Assembly: GCA_965227875.1 (NCBI GenBank)
Contig: OZ245783.1
Location: 4,154,001 to 4,218,000, forward strand
Direction of reading: 5' to 3'
Origin: G965227875 sp965227875
GTDB taxonomy: Bacteria; Pseudomonadota; Alphaproteobacteria; Rhizobiales; JAJFHC01
Length of the DNA: 64,000 bases
The position numbers and the translations under genes were made by a program. Position 1 is the stretch's first letter; every line of letters begins with the position of its first letter. The notes under the pieces are model-generated. The model was not told the DNA's origin and did no database searches. It saw nothing but the letters and a program-made list of their open reading frames with translations. Below, piece after piece: positions 34,574-42,740 of this stretch.

Positions 34574-34873
34574 TCAGGCGATGGCCGGCACCCGGGTCGT
34601 TGCCTCGTAGACATTGATGCGCGGTTCGAACATCGCCATTCCGGCAATGCCGAGCGAGATTTCCCGCATCATACCGTCCAGTGCATGGGAGGCCGAAGCT
34701 TCTGTCTCCCAATTGGTCATGTAAATGTAGTTGCCGCTGTTGTAATCGGCAAAGTAGCTCAGGCTGATGTAATTCGGCTGCTTCCGAAGTGCTTTCTCGA
34801 TATTGTCCGCGACCTCGTCGGCCGGCGCCTTGCTGTTCGGGCCGAGGTATATCTGGATGGACCGCGCAAACAT
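34574..34873 (-). CDS. ABM-like (antibiotic biosynthesis monooxygenase fold) small protein
   Basis: A 99-residue protein starting at an ATG with a near-perfect SD (GGAGGCAAG). The pattern of an N-terminal strand (MFARSIQIYL), a central SLSYFADYNSGNYIYMTNWETE and a helix before the last strand fits the dimeric ferredoxin-like ABM fold, used by small monooxygenases and heme-degrading or quinone-related enzymes. No catalytic residues can be assigned. It heads a two-gene unit with the GGCT-like protein and is divergent from the MAPEG gene. Confidence 0.55.
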   Translation of the reverse strand: MFARSIQIYLGPNSKAPADEVADNIEKALRKQPNYISLSYFADYNSGNYIYMTNWETEASASHALDGMMREISLGIAGMAMFEPRINVYEATTRVPAIA

Positions 34874-35074
34874 CTTGCCTCCGATTCCTTGCAGGAAGAC
34901 CACACTGGCAGTCACGCTACGCCGATTAAGTTAACAGTAGTACAACATCGCGGCTGAATTCGCGGCATCATCTGTTTGTCGTAACATGTTGAAAAAACGA
35001 CCTGTGCGACGCGGGACGCATGGTCTAGACTGCGGGCCCTGGGAGCTGAGAGACGTCAACCGGATGGTGACGCA

Positions 35075-35470
35075 ATGATTGGAACGTTCACGGCTGTGGC
35101 GGTCTATATCGGCATCAATATCCTGTTGAATGTCGCTTTGGCCCTGCGCGCCGTACATCTGCGGCAGATCCCGCCGGAGAAGAGGGATGCGAACGCGCTC
35201 GAACGCGCGGTCGCCGCGCACGCGAACAATGCCGACTATGCCGGCATGGCGCTCGCGTCGTTCGTCTTCATGGCTCTGCTCGATTCGCCCGCGCTCCTCG
35301 CCCATTTCGTCGGCGCGGTCTATACCGGCGGCCGCCTGCTGATCGCCTACGCGTTCACCTGGGCGGATGGCGACCCGAGGCTGCGCCGCTACGGGACGAC
35401 CGCCACCCTGTTCTCGCTCGTGGTGATGGCCGTGGCGATCATCGTTCTGGGGCTTGAACTCGATACCTGA
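35075..35470 (+). CDS. MAPEG family membrane protein
   Basis: A 131-residue protein with four hydrophobic helices and the conserved MAPEG pattern of ERAVAAHANNADYAGMALA (about 43-61), where the Glu and Asn-rich segment lies near the glutathione site in the eukaryotic enzymes. Bacterial members are inner-membrane trimers of mostly unknown role, sometimes with glutathione transferase or peroxidase activity. The SD is weak. It converges on the GNAT gene with 22 bp between stops. Confidence 0.85.
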   Translation: MIGTFTAVAVYIGINILLNVALALRAVHLRQIPPEKRDANALERAVAAHANNADYAGMALASFVFMALLDSPALLAHFVGAVYTGGRLLIAYAFTWADGDPRLRRYGTTATLFSLVVMAVAIIVLGLELDT

Positions 35471-35492
35471 AGCAGCCGCGGGCGGTCGCGCC

Positions 35493-36056
35493 TCACGGAT
35501 CGACGCGTGTGCCCTTAAGTTCGCCCGTGCACGACAGCAGGCCGGTGGGCCAGATGAATCCGATTTCGTGGGTTCGGTACCCGCCGAAATTGCCGTTTCG
35601 CTCCACGGCCCTGATCCCGCCGAGGCATTCGTAGAACCCGATGGCGTTCTCGTTTTCCGCCAGAACCCATGCGCCTATGGAATGCCGTCCCCGTTCCACA
35701 CTTGCCCGCGCGAGCGCGCGCATGAGCGTGCGTCCCGTGCCCTGTCCCTGCGCGGACCGAAGGAGATAGAGCAGGGCGATCTCGCCGCTGGTCGGCAGCA
35801 CCTGACCGCGCTTGCGGCTGCAGATCCCGAACCCCACGAGGCGACCGTTTCTTCCCTCCGCCACGAAGGTCTGCGCCCGGGCGACCGGATCGCTGATGCG
35901 CTTGTGCCAGATCCCGGTCAGGCTCTTGCCGTCCCACGGGCGGAGAAGCTTGTCGGGGAGAATGCCATCGTAGGTCTGCGCCCAGGCGTCGATCTGGACG
36001 CGCGCGATTCCGGTTTCGTCGCCTGCCTGGGCAATTCTGACTCGTGTTTCACTCAT
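35493..36056 (-). CDS. GNAT family N-acetyltransferase
   Basis: A 187-residue acetyltransferase. The acetyl-CoA loop is SAQGQGTGRTLMRAL (about 101-115), and the C-terminal ENENAIGFYECLG is the typical motif B region. The ATG at 36056 gives a conventional N-terminus (MSETRVRIAQAGD); an extension to 36119 would run into the nrdJ terminator and is rejected. The acceptor is unknown and could be a small molecule or protein. It lies downstream of nrdJ on the same strand but is separated by a strong terminator. Confidence 0.88.
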   Translation of the reverse strand: MSETRVRIAQAGDETGIARVQIDAWAQTYDGILPDKLLRPWDGKSLTGIWHKRISDPVARAQTFVAEGRNGRLVGFGICSRKRGQVLPTSGEIALLYLLRSAQGQGTGRTLMRALARASVERGRHSIGAWVLAENENAIGFYECLGGIRAVERNGNFGGYRTHEIGFIWPTGLLSCTGELKGTRVDP

Positions 36057-36117
36057 GGCACTGATTGCACCTGATCGACGCAGCGATGGCAACCGTAATC
36101 GGGCGGTTTCCGACCAC

Positions 36118-36147
36118 AAAAAAGGGGCGGCCGAACGTGGCCGCCCC
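36118..36147 (-). terminator. Rho-independent terminator of nrdJ
   Basis: On the minus strand a perfect 9 bp GC stem (36147-36139 with 36132-36124) with a 6-nt loop is followed by six U (36123-36118). It begins 22 bp after the nrdJ stop. Confidence 0.92.
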
Positions 36148-36169
36148 AGGTCCCCTCAGGAGGAAGGTC

Positions 36170-39100
36170 TTACGAGCAACCGCTCGTCGAGCCGCAAGTG
36201 TCGCACTTCAGGCAGGTGCCGTTGCGCACCATGGTGAAGTTGCCACACTCCCCGCACGGATCGCCCTCATAGCCTTTCATCCTGGCCTCGGCCATGAGGT
36301 CTTTCGCGCTGCGTGCGGGTTCGGCCGCCGCGTCTCCCGGGTCGGTGTCTTCGTAGGACTGGATGTCCAGTGCGGTCGCCCCTTCCGATGCCGTGCCCGT
36401 CTGGGGCGAGAGCGCGGCCTGGGCGCGGGCCTGGAGGGCGCCGACGTCGCCTCCGGACATGGTTGCCGAATTCGGCATGACGACGACGTTGTCTCCGACC
36501 TGGCGGCGCACCAGACCCTGACTCACCACCTGGCGGGCAGGCACGGGCGTGGGGATCGGTTCCTCGCTGCCTTCGCCCGAACCCTCGTCCGCCCCGGCGC
36601 CGATGACGTCGAAACCGATCTCGGCGGGGTCCACATGGGCGAGGTCGTTGCGGCCGATATAGGACACGGCAAGTTCGCGGAAGACATAGTCGAGGATGGA
36701 CGTCGCGTTCTTGATCAGGTCGTTGCCCTGCACGAAGCCGGCCGGCTCGAAGCGGGTGAACGTGAACGCGTCGACATATTCCTCGAGCGGCACGCCGTAC
36801 TGCAGGCCGAGAGAGATCGCGATCGCGAAATTGTTCATCAGGCTGCGGAAGGCGGCGCCCTCCTTGTGCATGTCGATGAAGATCTCGCCAAGGCGGCCAT
36901 CGTCGTATTCGCCCGTGCGCAGGTAGACCTTGTGCCCGCCGACGAGCGCCTTCTGGGTATACCCCTTGCGCCGCTGCGGCAGCTTTTCGCGTTCCTGCTT
37001 GGCCGCCACCTCGATGATGCGCTCCACGATGCGCTCGGACGCGACAGCAGCGCGGCTGACGGCCGGCTGGTCGCCCGCGACCTGTTCCAGCACCTCGTCC
37101 TGCTCGTCGGCGTCCTCCGAGATGAGCTGGGCATTGAGCGGCTGCGACAGTTTCGAACCGTCGCGGTAGAGGGCGTTGGCCTTCAGGGCCAGCTTCCAGG
37201 AGAGCGTGTAGGCCGATTTGCAGTCTTCGACGGTGGCGTTGTTCGGCATGTTGATGGTCTTGGAGATCGCCCCCGAAATGAAGGGCTGCGATGCGGCCAT
37301 CATCCTGATGTGACTGTCGACCGACAGGAACCGCTTGCCGAGCCGGCCGCACGGGTTGGCGCAGTCGAAGATCGGCAGGTGTTCATCCTTGAGGCCGGGG
37401 GCGCCTTCGAGCGTCATGGCGCCGCAGCAATGGATGTTCGCTTCAGACACCGCCTCGGCCGTGAAGCCGAGCGCCGTCAGCAGGTCGAAGTTCAGGTCGT
37501 CCAGGCTTTCGGCCTCGATGCCCAGCGTTTTGGTGCAGAACTCCTCGCCCAGCGTCCATTTGTTGAAGACGAACTTGATGTCGAATGCCGATCCCAGCGC
37601 GTTTTCGACCGCCTCGATCTTCTCGTCGTCGAAGCCCTTGGAGCGCAGCAGCGCATGGTTGACGCCCGGCGCGTCGCGCAGGGAACCGTGTCCGACGGCG
37701 TAGTCGACGATCGACTTGATCTCGTCTTCTTCATATCCGAGACCGCGAAGCGCTTCCGGCACGGCGCGGTTGATGATCTTGAAGTAGCCGCCTCCGGCAA
37801 GCTTCTTGAACTTGACGAGCGCGAAGTCCGGCTCGATTCCGGTGGTGTCGCAGTCCATGACGAGACCGATCGTGCCGGTGGGCGCGATCACGGTCGCCTG
37901 GGCATTGCGGTAGCCGTGCTGCTCGCCAAGTTCGACCGCGCGGTCCCATGCCATTTTTGCGTGTTCGACCAGCGCCTTGTCGGGGCAGTTGGCGTGATCG
38001 AGCGCCACGGGAAGGGTGTTGAGGCCCTCGTAGCCGCTGTCGCTGCCGTGCGCTGCCCGGCGGTGGTTTCGCATGACGCGGAGCATATGTTCCGCATTCG
38101 CGTCATAGCCCGGGAAGGCCCCGAGCTCGCGGGCCATTTCCGCCGACGTCGAGTAGGCCGTACCGGTCATGATCGCGGAGATCGCCCCGCAGATGGCCCT
38201 GCCTTCGTCGGAGTCGTAGGGAATGCCCGAGGTCATGAGCAGGCCGCCGATATTGGCGAAGCCGAGACCGAGCGTGCGGTAGCGGTAGGACAGCTTGGCG
38301 ATGTCCTTGGAGGGGAACTGGGCCATGAGGACCGAGACCTCCAGCACCACCGTCCACAGGCGCACGCCGTGTTCGAAGGCGTCGACGTCGAACCGGCCGT
38401 CCGCGGAGCGGAACTGCAGCAGGTTGAGCGAGGCGAGGTTGCATGCCGTGTCGTCGAGGAACATGTATTCCGAGCACGGGTTCGAAGCGCGGATATCACC
38501 GCTGGCGGGGCAGGTGTGCCAGTCGTTGATGGTCGTGTGGTACTGGATTCCCGGGTCAGCGGATGCCCATGCGGAATATCCGATCTGTTCCCAGAGATCG
38601 CGCGCGGAAACCTCCTTCACGGTCTTTCCGGTGATCCGCGACGTGAGCGACCAGGTGTCGTCGGTCTCCACCGCCTTTAGGAAATCGTCCGTCACGCGGA
38701 CGGAGTTGTTGGAGTTCTGGCCCGAAACGGTTCGGTAGGCTTCCGAATCCCAGTCCGTGTCGTAGGTCTCGAAGGCGATCGCCGTATAACCCTGACGCGC
38801 GAACTGGATGATCCGCTGGATGTAGTTGTCCGGGATCTGGCTGTTGCGGGCGGCGCGGATCTCGCGCTTGAGCGCGGGGTTCTTGGCCGGGTCGAAGCAG
38901 TCGTCGCCGTCGCCCTTGCAGTTGACGCACGATTTCATGATCGCGTTGAGATGCTGCGCGCAGATGCGCGAACCGGTGACCAGGGCAGCCACCTTCTGCT
39001 CTTCGCGAACCTTCCAGTTGATGTATTCCTCGATGTCGGGGTGGTCGATGTCGACCACGACCATCTTTGCCGCCCGGCGGGTGGTGCCGCCCGACTTGAT

Positions 39101-39901
39101 CGCGCCGGCCGCCCGGTCACCGATCTTGAGGAAGCTCATGAGGCCGGAGGATTTCCCGCCGCCGGACAGCGATTCGTTCTCGCCGCGGATGCGCGAGAAG
39201 TTGGAGCCGGTCCCCGAGCCGTACTTGAAGAGCCGGGCCTCGCGGGTCCACAGGTCCATGATGCCGTTTTCGTTGACGAGATCGTCCTCGACCGACTGGA
39301 TGAAGCAGGCGTGCGGCTGCGGATGCTCGTACGCCGACTTCGAACGCGTCAGACGGCCGGTCTCGTAGTCCACGTAGTAGTGGCCCTGTCCGGGTCCGTC
39401 GATGCCATAGGCCCAGTGGAGACCGGTGTTGAACCACTGCGGCGAGTTCGGCGCCACCTTCTGGGTCGCCAGCATGTAGCAGAGCTCATCGTAATAGGCG
39501 CGGGCATCGGATTCGGCGTCGAAATAGCCACCCTTCCAGCCCCAGTAGGTCCAGGTGCCGGCGAGACGTTCGAAAACCTGCGTCGCCTGGGTCTCCGGAC
39601 CGTAGCGTTCGTCTTCGGGCAGGGTCTTCAGTGCGGCCTCGTCTGGGACGCTGCGCCACAGCCAGGACGGTACGGAATTCTCCTCGACCCGCTTGAGGCG
39701 GGCCGGCACGCCGGCCTTGCGGAAATATTTCTGCGCGATGATGTCGCTCGCGACCTGGCTCCACGCCTTGGGAACCTCGATGTCCTCGAGCCTGAACACG
39801 ATGGAACCATCGGGATTCCTGATTTCGCTCGTCGTCTTGCGAAAATCGATGTTTGCGAACGGAGACTTGCCGGCCTCGGTGTAGTGACGATCAATCCGCA
39901 T
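36170..39901 (-). CDS. nrdJ: Adenosylcobalamin-dependent (class II) ribonucleotide reductase
   Basis: A 1243-residue class II reductase that makes deoxyribonucleotides using a cobalamin-derived radical, independently of oxygen. The N-terminal part holds FRLEDIEVPKAWSQVASDIIAQKY; the barrel includes the family segments VAPNSPQWFNTGLHWAYG and NPCSEYMFLDDTACNLASLNL, where the Cys in NPCSE is the expected radical-site cysteine region. The C-terminus carries a Cys-rich tail (CGECGNF ... CLKCDTCG) likely to bind zinc or relay electrons. It is the only ribonucleotide reductase in the window. Its promoter region combines NrdR- and CtrA-type sites. Confidence 0.96.
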   Translation of the reverse strand: MRIDRHYTEAGKSPFANIDFRKTTSEIRNPDGSIVFRLEDIEVPKAWSQVASDIIAQKYFRKAGVPARLKRVEENSVPSWLWRSVPDEAALKTLPEDERYGPETQATQVFERLAGTWTYWGWKGGYFDAESDARAYYDELCYMLATQKVAPNSPQWFNTGLHWAYGIDGPGQGHYYVDYETGRLTRSKSAYEHPQPHACFIQSVEDDLVNENGIMDLWTREARLFKYGSGTGSNFSRIRGENESLSGGGKSSGLMSFLKIGDRAAGAIKSGGTTRRAAKMVVVDIDHPDIEEYINWKVREEQKVAALVTGSRICAQHLNAIMKSCVNCKGDGDDCFDPAKNPALKREIRAARNSQIPDNYIQRIIQFARQGYTAIAFETYDTDWDSEAYRTVSGQNSNNSVRVTDDFLKAVETDDTWSLTSRITGKTVKEVSARDLWEQIGYSAWASADPGIQYHTTINDWHTCPASGDIRASNPCSEYMFLDDTACNLASLNLLQFRSADGRFDVDAFEHGVRLWTVVLEVSVLMAQFPSKDIAKLSYRYRTLGLGFANIGGLLMTSGIPYDSDEGRAICGAISAIMTGTAYSTSAEMARELGAFPGYDANAEHMLRVMRNHRRAAHGSDSGYEGLNTLPVALDHANCPDKALVEHAKMAWDRAVELGEQHGYRNAQATVIAPTGTIGLVMDCDTTGIEPDFALVKFKKLAGGGYFKIINRAVPEALRGLGYEEDEIKSIVDYAVGHGSLRDAPGVNHALLRSKGFDDEKIEAVENALGSAFDIKFVFNKWTLGEEFCTKTLGIEAESLDDLNFDLLTALGFTAEAVSEANIHCCGAMTLEGAPGLKDEHLPIFDCANPCGRLGKRFLSVDSHIRMMAASQPFISGAISKTINMPNNATVEDCKSAYTLSWKLALKANALYRDGSKLSQPLNAQLISEDADEQDEVLEQVAGDQPAVSRAAVASERIVERIIEVAAKQEREKLPQRRKGYTQKALVGGHKVYLRTGEYDDGRLGEIFIDMHKEGAAFRSLMNNFAIAISLGLQYGVPLEEYVDAFTFTRFEPAGFVQGNDLIKNATSILDYVFRELAVSYIGRNDLAHVDPAEIGFDVIGAGADEGSGEGSEEPIPTPVPARQVVSQGLVRRQVGDNVVVMPNSATMSGGDVGALQARAQAALSPQTGTASEGATALDIQSYEDTDPGDAAAEPARSAKDLMAEARMKGYEGDPCGECGNFTMVRNGTCLKCDTCGSTSGCS

Positions 39902-40163
39902 CTTTTCCTCTTCTTGCCCTTTTGCGCCTCGGCGCGATGTTCCGGTTAGCCGGCTTCGAAGAACACGAAGGCCTGTCCCGGTCGCAACCGGGCCTGTGCC
40001 CCCAGAACTCGAAACTTATGAGACATACCCTCCGCTGCGGACGTGACGACCATCCGCACCCGGTGCTGACCGCACCGACTGAAAGATCAGATTTTGGAGT
40101 ACACCGACCCGCTTCTAGCTCGCGACCGGGTCAACGTCAGGTTCGCCCCACAGCGACGATCAG
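39902..40163 (-). other. Long 5' leader of nrdJ
   Basis: If the promoter at 40164-40193 is used, the nrdJ message has about 250 nt before its ATG. I looked for a cobalamin riboswitch box (GCCACTG) and saw none. Short GC-rich complementary pieces exist (for example CCCGGTTGCGACCGGG), but no known RNA family was recognised. Confidence 0.35.
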
Positions 40164-40193
40164 ACTGTATGTCTCGACGGCCCCGATCGTCAA
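40164..40193 (-). promoter_or_regulatory. Sigma-70-type promoter of nrdJ
   Basis: On the minus strand TTGACG (40193-40188), an 18 bp spacer, then TACAGT (40169-40164); ATACAG with a 17 bp spacer is an equivalent reading. The -35 element overlaps the weaker NrdR-like box. Confidence 0.45.
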
Positions 40194-40203
40194 GGACTAG
40201 TGT
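40188..40203. promoter_or_regulatory. NrdR-box-like sequence 1 (weak)
   Basis: CGTCAAGGACTAGTGT matches the NrdR consensus acaCwAtATaTwGtgt mainly in its right half (TAGTGT). It starts exactly 31 bp from the stronger box at 40219, the three-helical-turn spacing normally found between paired NrdR boxes. Confidence 0.45.
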
Positions 40204-40204
40204 G

Positions 40205-40220
40205 TTAATGAAAGGTTAAC
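40205..40220. promoter_or_regulatory. CtrA box (TTAA-N7-TTAAC)
   Basis: TTAA (40205-40208), seven bases, TTAAC (40216-40220): an exact match to the full CtrA consensus of alphaproteobacteria. It fills the space between the two NrdR-like boxes and touches the second. Confidence 0.65.
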
Positions 40221-40234
40221 ACTACATCTAGTGG
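40219..40234. promoter_or_regulatory. NrdR-box-like sequence 2 (strong)
   Basis: ACACTACATCTAGTGG matches acaCwAtATaTwGtgt at 13 of 16 positions. NrdR is the ATP/dATP-sensing repressor of ribonucleotide reductase genes, and this site lies upstream of nrdJ. Confidence 0.6.
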
Positions 40235-40240
40235 GTCAAC

Positions 40241-40249
40241 TGTGGGTAA
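40241..40249. promoter_or_regulatory. DnaA-box-like nonamer
   Basis: TGTGGGTAA, which is TTACCCACA on the minus strand, differs by one base from the consensus TTATNCACA. A single near-match nonamer can arise by chance; its position beside the NrdR/CtrA sites is the reason to record it. Confidence 0.3.
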
Positions 40250-40324
40250 GCTGTTGACTGTCCGAGAATCGCTTTAATTTCAATGCCATCCTGCAACCAA
40301 GTCTTGTGGCTTGCAAGGCCTCTC

Positions 40325-40541
40325 GCCACATGATGTGGCCTCCCCGGGAAGGAAAATTGTGGTTAATTTTTTCCTTACGAGGCGGTGTGCGAAAACCGGT
40401 CCGGGCGGTGTCCCGGCGCCGCAAATGGGCCACGGACAAGCGGTTTGCCTTTTGAGTCATACGTTTGTCACGCTTCGTGACTGTCGTACGGCAGCTCGTC
40501 CCGGTCTTCGATTCGCCGAATCGGGACATGACACGGTCATG
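40325..40541. other. Cluster of four 6-3-6 inverted repeats in the nrdJ-NDUFA12 intergenic region
   Basis: The stretch 40250-40676 has no recognisable gene. It contains four perfect 15 bp dyads with 6 bp arms and 3 bp spacers: GCCACA-TGA-TGTGGC (40325-40339), GTCACG-CTT-CGTGAC (40467-40481), CGATTC-GCC-GAATCG (40509-40523) and CATGAC-ACG-GTCATG (40527-40541), plus an AAGGAAAATT/AATTTTTTCCTT bulged stem at 40349-40376. The arms differ from one another, so this looks more like stacked RNA hairpins, perhaps in the NDUFA12 leader, than copies of one operator. Confidence 0.5.
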
Positions 40542-40676
40542 ACAGCGTTGCGACGCCCTGTGCGAACCGCCACGCCGCCGCCGGGGCAAAGGGATTCGCC
40601 ATCTCATACTGGACGGCGCATCGCGCTTGGGCCATAACGGCACAGGAAAATTATTGCGGGATTGGGAACGGCAGAC

Positions 40677-41057
40677 ATGAAGTTCTTGCTTGAGTTCTTT
40701 ACCTGGTGGAACGGGCAGACCCTGGGCACGCGGTTCTTTACCTGGCGCAAGGGAGAACGCGTCGGTGAAGACGACTTCGGCAATGTCTATTACCGCGAGC
40801 GGCAGGGCAAACGCCGCTGGGTGATCTACAATGGCCTGGCCGATCCCTCGCGCGTGCCGCCGGAGTGGCACGGTTGGCTCCACTACACGGTCGATACGCC
40901 GCCGACCGAGGAGAGCTATACGCCGCGCGAATGGCAGAAACCCCATCGTCCCAACATGACCGGTACGCCCCAGGCCTACCGGCCCGCGGGAAGCATTCTC
41001 ACGCCGGCCAGCCGACCCGAAGCGACAGGCGACTACGAAGCCTGGCGTCCGGAATAG
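40677..41057 (+). CDS. NADH:ubiquinone oxidoreductase subunit NDUFA12 family protein
   Basis: A 126-residue homologue of the mitochondrial complex I accessory subunit NDUFA12 (B17.2), found in alphaproteobacterial complex I. The family core is clear: TLGTRFFTWRKGERVGEDDFGNVYYRE split over residues 16-42, then RRWVIYNG and DPSRVPPEWHGWLHY. It sits on the cytoplasmic side of complex I or assists its assembly; it has no transmembrane segment. The ATG at 40677 has GGGAACGG before it; an upstream TTG is rejected. It heads the NDUFA12-mlaD-methyltransferase-DUF2155 series. Confidence 0.93.
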   Translation: MKFLLEFFTWWNGQTLGTRFFTWRKGERVGEDDFGNVYYRERQGKRRWVIYNGLADPSRVPPEWHGWLHYTVDTPPTEESYTPREWQKPHRPNMTGTPQAYRPAGSILTPASRPEATGDYEAWRPE

Positions 41058-41099
41058 ACGGCGACACGCGGGCGAATTCCAGGATCGAGAGGACATTCC

Positions 41100-41549
41100 A
41101 TGAAGATGAACGTCGTCGAAACGGTCGTCGGTGCGGCGGTAATCGCGATCGCGATCGTTTTTTTCACCTACGCCTACAAGACCGCCGACCTCAGTGCCGG
41201 CAGCGGTGGCTACAGCCTGACCGCGCAGTTCGAGCGCATAGACGGTGTCTCCACCGGAACCGATGTCCGCATGGCCGGCATCAAGATCGGGACCGTCACC
41301 GGTCAGAAACTCGAGCCCTCCAGCTATGAAGCCATCATCACGATGGAAATCAGCCCCGAGGTCAAACTGCCGACGGACTCCACGGCGAAGATCACGTCGG
41401 AAGGCCTGCTCGGCGGCAATTACGTCTCGCTCGAGCCGGGCGGCGACGAGAACATGCTGGCCGATGGCGGCCGCATAGAGAACACGCAGAGCTCGGTGGA
41501 CCTGATCGGCCTGCTCGGACAGGCGATCTTCAACGGCAAAGGCTCCTGA
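41100..41549 (+). CDS. mlaD: MlaD-type lipid transport substrate-binding protein
   Basis: A 149-residue protein with one N-terminal membrane anchor (about 8-27) and an MCE/MlaD domain (about 38-116: YSLTAQFERIDGVSTGTDVRMAG, with a break before the following strand). MlaD hexamers in the periplasm form the lipid channel of the Mla system that returns mislocalised phospholipid from the outer membrane. The partner genes mlaF, mlaE, mlaB and mlaC are not in this window; in many alphaproteobacteria mlaD is separated and placed beside NDUFA12, as here. Its stop overlaps the next start (TGATG). Confidence 0.9.
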   Translation: MKMNVVETVVGAAVIAIAIVFFTYAYKTADLSAGSGGYSLTAQFERIDGVSTGTDVRMAGIKIGTVTGQKLEPSSYEAIITMEISPEVKLPTDSTAKITSEGLLGGNYVSLEPGGDENMLADGGRIENTQSSVDLIGLLGQAIFNGKGS

Positions 41550-42319
41550 TGCAGGCAGCCCCGGTGCAGACGGACGCCCAGGTCTGGTCGTCCGAACGGT
41601 ACGACACGCATGCGCGCTTCGTTTCCGACCTGGGGAGCGAGATCGCCGGCTGGCTGGCGCCACAGCCCGGCGAGCGTATCCTCGATCTGGGATGCGGCGA
41701 CGGCGAACTCACGCTATGCCTGAAAGATGCCGGCGCACAGGTGGTCGGTGTGGATTCGAGCGAGGAGTTCGTGTGCACGGCGCGGGAGAAAGGTCTCGAC
41801 GCGCGACTGGCTGATGGGCATGAGCTGGGTTTTTCCGGTGAGTTCGACGCGGTGTTCTCCAACGCGGCACTTCACTGGATGACGCGGCCCGAGGCGGTCG
41901 TCGCGGGTGTGGCCCGTGCGCTCAAGCCGCGCGGTCGTTTTGTCGCCGAGTTCGGCGGCCACGGCAATGTCGCGGCCATCGCCACGGCCCTGCGCGCCGT
42001 CGCCGTCCGCCGTTCGGGCAGGGCGGACCTGATCGGCCCATGGTATTTTCCAAGCGCCGAGGAATACGCGGGCCTGCTCGAAGGAAACGGGTTCACCGTC
42101 AAGAGAAGCGCACTCGTGCCCCGTCCGACGCGTCTGCCCACGGACATCCGGGGGTGGTTCACGACGTTCTGCGATACCTTCTTCGCCCAGTTCGGTGACC
42201 AGGCCGACGAGGTAGTTGAGGAGGTCGTCTCGCTTCTGGAGCCGGCACTGTGCGACGCATCGGGCCATTGGACGGCTGACTATGTCCGATTGCGCGTGGA
42301 GGCGGCCCTCGATGCCTGA
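41549..42319 (+). CDS. Class I SAM-dependent methyltransferase
   Basis: A 256-residue Rossmann methyltransferase with motif I ILDLGCGDGE (about 43-52), an acidic residue after the second strand (GVDSS) and the post-motif FDAVFSNAALHWM (about 95-107), typical of the UbiE/trans-aconitate methyltransferase-like group. The substrate is unknown. Its ATG overlaps the mlaD stop by one base and its stop overlaps the DUF2155 start by eight bases, so translation of all three is probably coupled. Confidence 0.85.
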   Translation: MQAAPVQTDAQVWSSERYDTHARFVSDLGSEIAGWLAPQPGERILDLGCGDGELTLCLKDAGAQVVGVDSSEEFVCTAREKGLDARLADGHELGFSGEFDAVFSNAALHWMTRPEAVVAGVARALKPRGRFVAEFGGHGNVAAIATALRAVAVRRSGRADLIGPWYFPSAEEYAGLLEGNGFTVKRSALVPRPTRLPTDIRGWFTTFCDTFFAQFGDQADEVVEEVVSLLEPALCDASGHWTADYVRLRVEAALDA

Positions 42320-42740
42320 GTGCGGGAAGCGGAATACACGCCCCACGGCAAAGGCCCTGGCCGTTGCAGCCGGCGCGCTGGTAGCAGCGGTCACGATGAC
42401 CGTTGGCGCCCGGTCGGAACCGATCGCCAATCCGATTGCCGTGTTCTCTGGCCTGGACAAGATCACCGCGATCATCCGCCAGTTCGAGGTTCCGGTCGGC
42501 AAGACGGTGCTCTTCGGCACGCTCGAAGTGACGCCGAGGGTCTGCAACACGCGACCGCCCATCGAGCCGCCCAAGACCACCGCCTTCGTCGAGATCAACG
42601 AACGCCGTCACGAGGGCAAGCCGCGTCGGATTTTCACCGGATGGATGTTTGCCGACAGTCCCGGACTGCACGGCGTCGAGCATCCCGTCTATGACGTCTG
42701 GCTCGTCGACTGCAAGACCGCCTCGGGCGACGCATCCTGA
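42312..42740 (+). CDS. DUF2155 domain secreted protein
   Basis: A 142-residue protein of the DUF2155 family, restricted mainly to alphaproteobacteria and usually beside mlaD/NDUFA12 and aat, as here. A signal peptide covers about residues 1-35 (basic start, long hydrophobic core, ARS-EP cleavage). The mature domain has two cysteines, in RVCNTRPP and VDCKTA, probably a disulfide. Function is unknown; envelope location and lipid or respiratory neighbours are the only hints. Its 3' end overlaps the convergent aat gene by 52 bp. Confidence 0.82.
   Translation: MPECGKRNTRPTAKALAVAAGALVAAVTMTVGARSEPIANPIAVFSGLDKITAIIRQFEVPVGKTVLFGTLEVTPRVCNTRPPIEPPKTTAFVEINERRHEGKPRRIFTGWMFADSPGLHGVEHPVYDVWLVDCKTASGDAS

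Noticed and set aside
36065..38680. Long open frame (over 800 codons) antisense to nrdJ, and similar long frames opposite other genes
   Set aside because: GC-rich third positions of the real genes suppress stops on the other strand. The translations are Arg/Gly/Asp-rich, have no recognisable domains and fully overlap well-identified proteins.
39902..40163. Possible cobalamin riboswitch upstream of the B12-dependent nrdJ
   Set aside because: No B12-box (GCCACTG) or related core was found on the nrdJ strand, and the structure seen does not resemble that family.
40205..40663. Chromosomal origin of replication beside nrdJ
   Set aside because: Only one DnaA-box-like nonamer is seen, with no A+T-rich unwinding region and no dnaA, dnaN, gidA/B or parAB genes nearby.
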